Part shown: piece after piece, positions 59,380-64,000 of the stretch
Position numbering within the stretch: the first letter of the stretch is position 1
Layout: every line of letters begins with the position of its first letter
From: Paraspadella gotoi
Lineage: Eukaryota; Chaetognatha
Length of the DNA: 64,000 bases
Reading direction: 5' to 3'
Assembly: GCA_051294375.1 (NCBI GenBank)
Contig: CM119265.1
Coordinates: 13,012,124 to 13,076,123, forward strand
Made by a program: the position numbers and the translations under genes
Notes under the pieces: generated by a model
What the model was told of the DNA's origin: nothing
Databases searched by the model: none
What the model saw: the letters and a program-made list of their open reading frames with translations, nothing else

Positions 59380-59952
59380 TTAGTTTGAAGCTTTATAAAT
59401 AATTGAGAAATTATTCTTATTAACTTCAGGAATCAATTTTTTAGATCATTTTTGGTTAAGCCGACCGTTTAATCGGTTAACGATCAGGGATTCAATGACG
59501 AATCAACTTCAAGTGAACTTCGGAATTTGGTTTCGAAGACTTGTCCGTTTTTGATCGTGTTTCGATTGTGTCTTTTAATTTTTTTTTAAATTATGTAATG
59601 ATTTTTTTTTTCAACTAGAAAATAATAATATTTTTGATAAAGACATTACAAGAACCAAAAAAAATTTAGGAAGTAAAAATTTCACGAAAGTAACACAAAA
59701 ATAAACGGATAATGCATACCTAAATTGCCTTGCGTAATGTGAACCCTATAATTTGTAAAGTATATTTTGTGAAAAAAAAGAAACTGCCTGCCACTAAATA
59801 AAATAAAAATCAAATTGCAGACGGAATGGACATTAACGACCACGGTTCTCCACCACCATGTCATTGACAATACCTTTGACGTCCTCAGTCTATAATACTA
59901 TTTCAGATGGGAACAAAAAGTCACGAAAATAAGCCGACAAGGAAATAAAATG

Positions 59953-60612
59953 AAAGAACCCCCTCCTCGACCTAGCGGAGAGGGAGAAGACGTCGGAAGA
60001 AAAACTACTGAAAAACTAGTGAAGACCGGGATCGAAGGCGCCGTAATTTACTTAATGGCGTAAAGTTTATAATTGTTTCTTATCCACTCTTTCGCGATCT
60101 CTTTCGGGACTCTTCTCCAAAATAAGACGGTTTATTCGTGGACGCTGCCGTGGACTTTCTTGTACCATTCTGTGCACATTTCGTGGATTTGATTATTTAC
60201 TTGTTTTATTATTATTGTAAAGTCCAGACGAATATCTACAACTCAGATGCTCTTTCATATAGGAGATATCGACATTCGTCTCTTTCTCTCTTTTGCGGTC
60301 ATTCCATATTTTGCTCTGAAACGGGACTCTTCTCTAAAATAATAAACGTTTGTGGACGCTTAATGGACGCTTAGTGGATTCTTTGTGGATTTGCTTACTA
60401 TTGCTTCTTTGATTAATTAGTATTATTATTATTGTCTGTATGAATATCTATATGCTTTGATTATTTTATTAAGGTACCATTAAATATCAAGACTCCAAGT
60501 GGATAAGAAACTTATCAACTTTACGTCTCCTGCGGTCCCGGTCTTCAGCACGATTTCTCTCCCGACGTCTTCTCCTTCTCCGCTAAGGTCGAGGAGGGGG
60601 TTCTTTACACCG
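59953..60612. repeat. Foldback element between SLC49A4 and the BTB gene
   Basis: The left arm (59953-60095, 'gaaccccctcctcgacctag', 'gaccggga', 'gtttcttatccact') is mirrored by the right arm (60497-60612, 'agtggataagaaac', 'tcccggtcttc'-type segment, 'aggtcgaggagggggttct'). The loop contains two related direct segments ('ctttcgggactcttctccaaaata' and 'aaacgggactcttctctaaaata'). The ORF over the right arm is a shadow of the repeat. Confidence 0.75.
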
Positions 60613-61800
60613 AATACGGTCGTGTCGGCCCCCCTTGACCCCATGGTCGTCGCGACAGTGCAGGGCGTGGTCCCTCAGGTCGTCCACATACGTCAAGATA
60701 ATTCATTTTCCGGCAACGTCTGAGCTTCTTTAGTTTTTATTAGATTTCCAACGTGGCATGGATTCGCCCTCTGACTAAAACTAGTTCAACTATAAACGAA
60801 CAAAACAACAGCGAAACTATTGAAAATATATGTGTTTGTCTTCTCGCTTTTGCTCTCACGCAAAGATGGCACATTACGTTATTTTTAAGCGACAAATTTG
60901 ACGTCATTCGTGAAACGACCCCCTCCCGGCTTTGAAATTCTGTAACATTTAATAATGAAGTGATAATGAGAAAATACATTTTTTTACGTTGACTCACAGA
61001 TGAAAAACAAAAATAAACGAAACTCCTGCGGTTGGTGGTTACGTGTATTTGTGATTTAGTTTTTCTGAAAATAATATTATGTACTTTATATAATATTTGA
61101 AATATTATCCTAATTCATTGATATTAAATGAATGAGTAATTTTTAAATTGGTTGTACCAATTTCATACCCCAGTATAAATTATATAGGTTCACGAGAATG
61201 TTCACTTTTGTGAAAAGATGAAGTTTTAATAAACATTAATGTTTAATTCTTAGTAACAAGACACGCTACAATGTTGTTTGTATTTCGTCAAAATTTGTTT
61301 GAATCCTCTCCAGGGCCTCCATATAAACATACATAACATAACATGGGAAAATGAGGAAAAGATATAGAAATAATTAAGACCATTGTTATAATAATTTTAA
61401 AAATATTAGTTCCATCGGTATTCGGTTAAACGATTCTTTTTCAAATATAAAAAATACATTTAAAAATAATAAAATTAATATTTTATTTAAAATAAAATAC
61501 ATAGTTTTATTCAAATTCATTTTGATATTATTCAATAATTTTGTAATAAATATAACATTTTAATAGTAATTTGTATTAATAATTTATTATTATTTTAAAA
61601 TATTTTTATTTTAAATTTATATTCTTAACCTTAAACCTTATATTAAACCTTATATTACCTTATATATTATATATATATTATATATATTATATTATATTTT
61701 TACCTTATATTACCTTATATTAAACCTTATATTACCTTAAACCTTATATTTAGCTTTAACCCTACGTTTACTGTTAATCTTATACTATACTATAGGAAAA
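60613..61800. other. AT-rich intergenic DNA
   Basis: No gene recognised. It contains a TA-rich microsatellite (about 61660-61700) and degenerate 'aaccttatattaccttatatt' repeats at 61625-61760. Confidence 0.4.
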
Positions 61801-61919
61801 TGTAAAGTCTGTGGATGTCCTCGCTTTTTTTAAGTCTTTGGATCCAACATTTTTTTAATGAATATTAAAATAACAAAAAGAGATTCAAATATCATTTTTG
61901 AAAAATTATAATTAATAAT

Positions 61920-62099
61920 ATGGCACTTTTTTTCAAAGAAGCCCCCTTGCTGCGGCTCCTGAAGCAGCTACTTTTTTTACTTTTTGCCGTCGCTCTCACC
62001 GTCGCAACTGCTTCCTCCATCGTTCAAATTATCGTTATCGTTTCTGACGATCCCGATCCTGACGGAGGCTTAATTCTTTCTCTTGCCGAGTTACCCTAA
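61920..62099 (+). CDS. Possible 59-residue hydrophobic micropeptide ORF
   Basis: ATG to TAA. A short basic start is followed by a long hydrophobic stretch (about residues 16-41, including LLFLLFAVALTVATASSIVQ) and an acidic, Pro-containing tail. No homologue was recognised and no splice signals are evident. The segment 'gttcaaattatcg' in it recurs at 62662-62674 and the flanking 'agtctttggatc' recurs at 62636, so it may be part of a repeat. The telomere-like 'taaccctaac' block starts right after its stop codon. Confidence 0.2.
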   Translation: MALFFKEAPLLRLLKQLLFLLFAVALTVATASSIVQIIVIVSDDPDPDGGLILSLAELP

Positions 62100-62158
62100 T
62101 CCCAACCCTAATCTATCCTCTAAACTAACCTGTAACCCTAACCGAAACCCTAAACAAT
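62088..62158 (+). repeat. Degenerate telomere-like repeat
   Basis: Interspersed CCCTAA and variants ('ttaccctaatcccaaccctaa', then 'gtaaccctaaccgaaacc'). It is short and irregular, so it is an interstitial telomere-like or subtelomere-type tract, not a chromosome end. A similar tract lies at 10138-10185. Confidence 0.6.
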
Positions 62159-62999
62159 CCATCGTTCATGTTAGGACCCGCCGGTCCGTCCCTCCAGGAA
62201 AACGCCCCCGAGAATCTTTGATTCGAGGAACTTCTATCGGCGAGCTGCTTCGGTCGTCCGGGGAAACCCTTCAAAGGCAAGAATTGGCGGCCGGAGTGGA
62301 TCGACGATGATATCAAACAGTTTATCTCTTAATCTTTGAGTTTCTGAAGAATTCTTAAAAAGGGTACCTTAATAAAATAATCAAAGCATATAGATATTCC
62401 AACAGTACACAAAATAATATCAAAAATCATTATTTAAACATTTAAAAGAATTACAATGTATTATATAAAGAAAACGTAATGATTCAGAACGCAATGAATA
62501 ATACTGAAAAAATACTGAATTTCGACAAAAATAACTGAATCCCGACGATGACGAATGTAGAGAAAAGATCATAAATAAACGGTAAATCCTTGTGACGACG
62601 TAATAAAGTTTAAACACAGATATCACGATTTGTGAGTCTTTGGATCTAACATTCAAATTATCGTTCAAATTATCGTCGTCGTATTTGTCATACAGCCAGA
62701 GAGCGAGAGAGATTTTCTGCTCCGTCATACGGCAAGGGGGCATCGATGTTTGAAAAGGCCGAAAAACCATTGCTAATTTTAGCGCGCAGATGCAGTTCAG
62801 TAATCACAGTAATCACTCTCTGTATTTTTAAAATAAAAATAGCAAATTTTAAATATTTTCCTCATTTTCTTAATAAAAAAATAATTAGCTCATTTGTTTA
62901 TTTTAAATTCCTCTATCTCTTTTATTTCTAGTTCTATATAACTATCTAAAATTGTGAAAATGATTCGTTTTTTAACTGACTCTATTCACTGAAACAATC

Positions 63000-64000
63000 A
63001 TGACTCTTGTCCGAGGCACCTCAATGGTCCGTCGGGACGGCGCGCCAACCGCTCCCGCTACTGCCCCTTCCAGCGCCTTTCTGGAGAAGCGCCATAAAGA
63101 ATTGGAGCGTCTTCGTGAAAAAATCGCGTCACAACTGAGCGGGGATCTGGAGGCGCTTTTTCTCTCACAGGACAACGCCAATCTAGTCATGAAGTCCGGC
63201 CACAAAACTTTTCGCGTGCACAAGGAAATAGTTCAAGTTCGAAACCCTTCAATGTTTAGCCGGATGCTGAGGGAAGCCGCCTTCACTCCAGGATGTGAAG
63301 AAGGGGAAAGGCTGCCTCAGTTCGACGTCGACTTTGCCTATGAAGAGTCATTCGAGGAATTTCTCAGGTCCGTTTCTTTTTGCTTTGAAATCTCTTTCGT
63401 CATATTGAATATACTAATTAGACGAACTTGGTCCAATTTTTTGCATTTATGATTTTTTTCTTTTCGCCTTATGAATTCTCGTTTTTCGTTTATCGTGCTA
63501 CCCTAAATATTATTTTACATTCTGACTTTTCTAATCATCTGAAAATATTTTTGATAACTAAGCACCAATTTTTAAATCGCAGGTGCTTATATTCTGAAGA
63601 TACTGGCGATGTATGCGCGAAGATTTCTCAAAGTTGGAAAGAAGCAAAAAAGGATGAAGCAATCAAAAAATCTCAAAAAACCGATGGTAACGTTTTATTA
63701 TTTGTTAGGTAATGATATCACAAAACGTACTACTCTTTTATCATTCAGTTCGCTTCAACTCCACAACTGGGCCAATAATAGTAGTTACCTACAAGCTTTT
63801 ACCGATGGTAGACTTCGTTTTTTCGCAACCGGACGACTTTTCGTGGCATCGGCCAAAAACTGAAGTGAAGCAAGAAAAAGAGGAGGAGGAGCATAAAGAG
63901 AAACACAACGTAGTTGATGTGAGGAAAAGTTCGTACATGCAAAAGGAAGAAATCGAGGAAATCGAATCGAACATGCTTGGTCGAGTCCCCACGAAAGAAG
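63000..64000 (+). CDS. BTB/POZ domain protein, BTBD8-like, 5' part only
   Basis: Exons: 63000-63367, 63583-63686, 63749->64000; phases agree and the last frame is open to the window edge. An N-terminal Ala/Pro/Ser segment is followed by a basic helix (EKRHKELERLREKIASQLSGDLEAL). Then comes a BTB fold: NLVMKSGHKTFRVHKEIVQVRNPSMFSRML corresponds to the first strands and helices, EESFEEFLRCLYSEDTGDV to the conserved 'FL.YLYT' region, and FNSTTGPIIVVTYKLL follows. The helix immediately before the BTB resembles BTBD8, an endocytic adaptor-type protein with two BTB domains, but the second domain is outside the window, so this is tentative. After the BTB part the chain is acidic and Lys/Glu-rich. 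The start codon follows AT-rich DNA without a clear acceptor; an upstream exon is possible. Confidence 0.75.

Overview
This is an AT-rich animal nuclear window with intron-containing protein genes on both strands. Coding exons are clearly more GC-rich than the surrounding DNA. Nine loci with orthologue-level or family-level evidence were assembled exon by exon from splice signals, reading phase and remembered family sequences: AASS (minus, 3' end off the left edge), a membrane-anchored fibrinogen-related protein (plus), XRRA1 (plus), DDA1, GOSR2, SEC31 and RRP8 (all minus), SLC49A4/DIRC2 (minus) and the start of a BTB-domain gene resembling BTBD8 (plus, runs off the right edge). No database search was possible.

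Layout. 1-10.7 kb: AASS. 10.7-15.1 kb: repeats plus two unidentified coding-like islands. 15.1-18.2 kb: fibrinogen-related gene. 18.2-25.2 kb: foldback and terminal-inverted-repeat (TIR) elements. 25.3-30.0 kb: XRRA1. 30.6-53.7 kb: a same-strand cluster in transcription order RRP8 > SEC31 > GOSR2 > DDA1. 53.7-57.8 kb: repeats. 57.8-59.4 kb: SLC49A4, without introns. 59.4-63.0 kb: repeats. 63.0-64.0 kb: BTB gene.

Organism. The RRP8 stop lies 33 nt from a good 3' splice site just upstream of the SEC31 start codon, and the GOSR2 stop lies 55 nt from one upstream of DDA1. RRP8 itself has an acceptor 9 nt before its start codon. This is the layout of operons resolved by spliced-leader trans-splicing. 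Introns without repeats are about 70-90 nt, while others reach 2-8 kb and are filled with SINE-like, foldback and satellite DNA. Two GC-AG introns are present. Together this suggests a tunicate, possibly an appendicularian with a repeat-expanded genome. That is an inference; another trans-splicing animal is not excluded.

How the genes relate. SEC31 (COPII outer coat) and GOSR2 (ER-Golgi SNARE) act in the same transport step and would share a transcript with RRP8 (rRNA methyltransferase) and DDA1 (CRL4 ubiquitin ligase subunit). AASS degrades lysine in mitochondria, and a mitochondrial-type leader is visible in its first exon. SLC49A4 is a lysosomal transporter with a dileucine sorting motif.

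Most notable: the putative operon; six hammerhead-ribozyme-like motifs in one repeat family; a 0.9 kb tandem duplication that copies a SEC31 splice acceptor; SINE insertions that account for most of individual introns; and a perfect 36-bp palindrome present in only one of two copies of a repeat.
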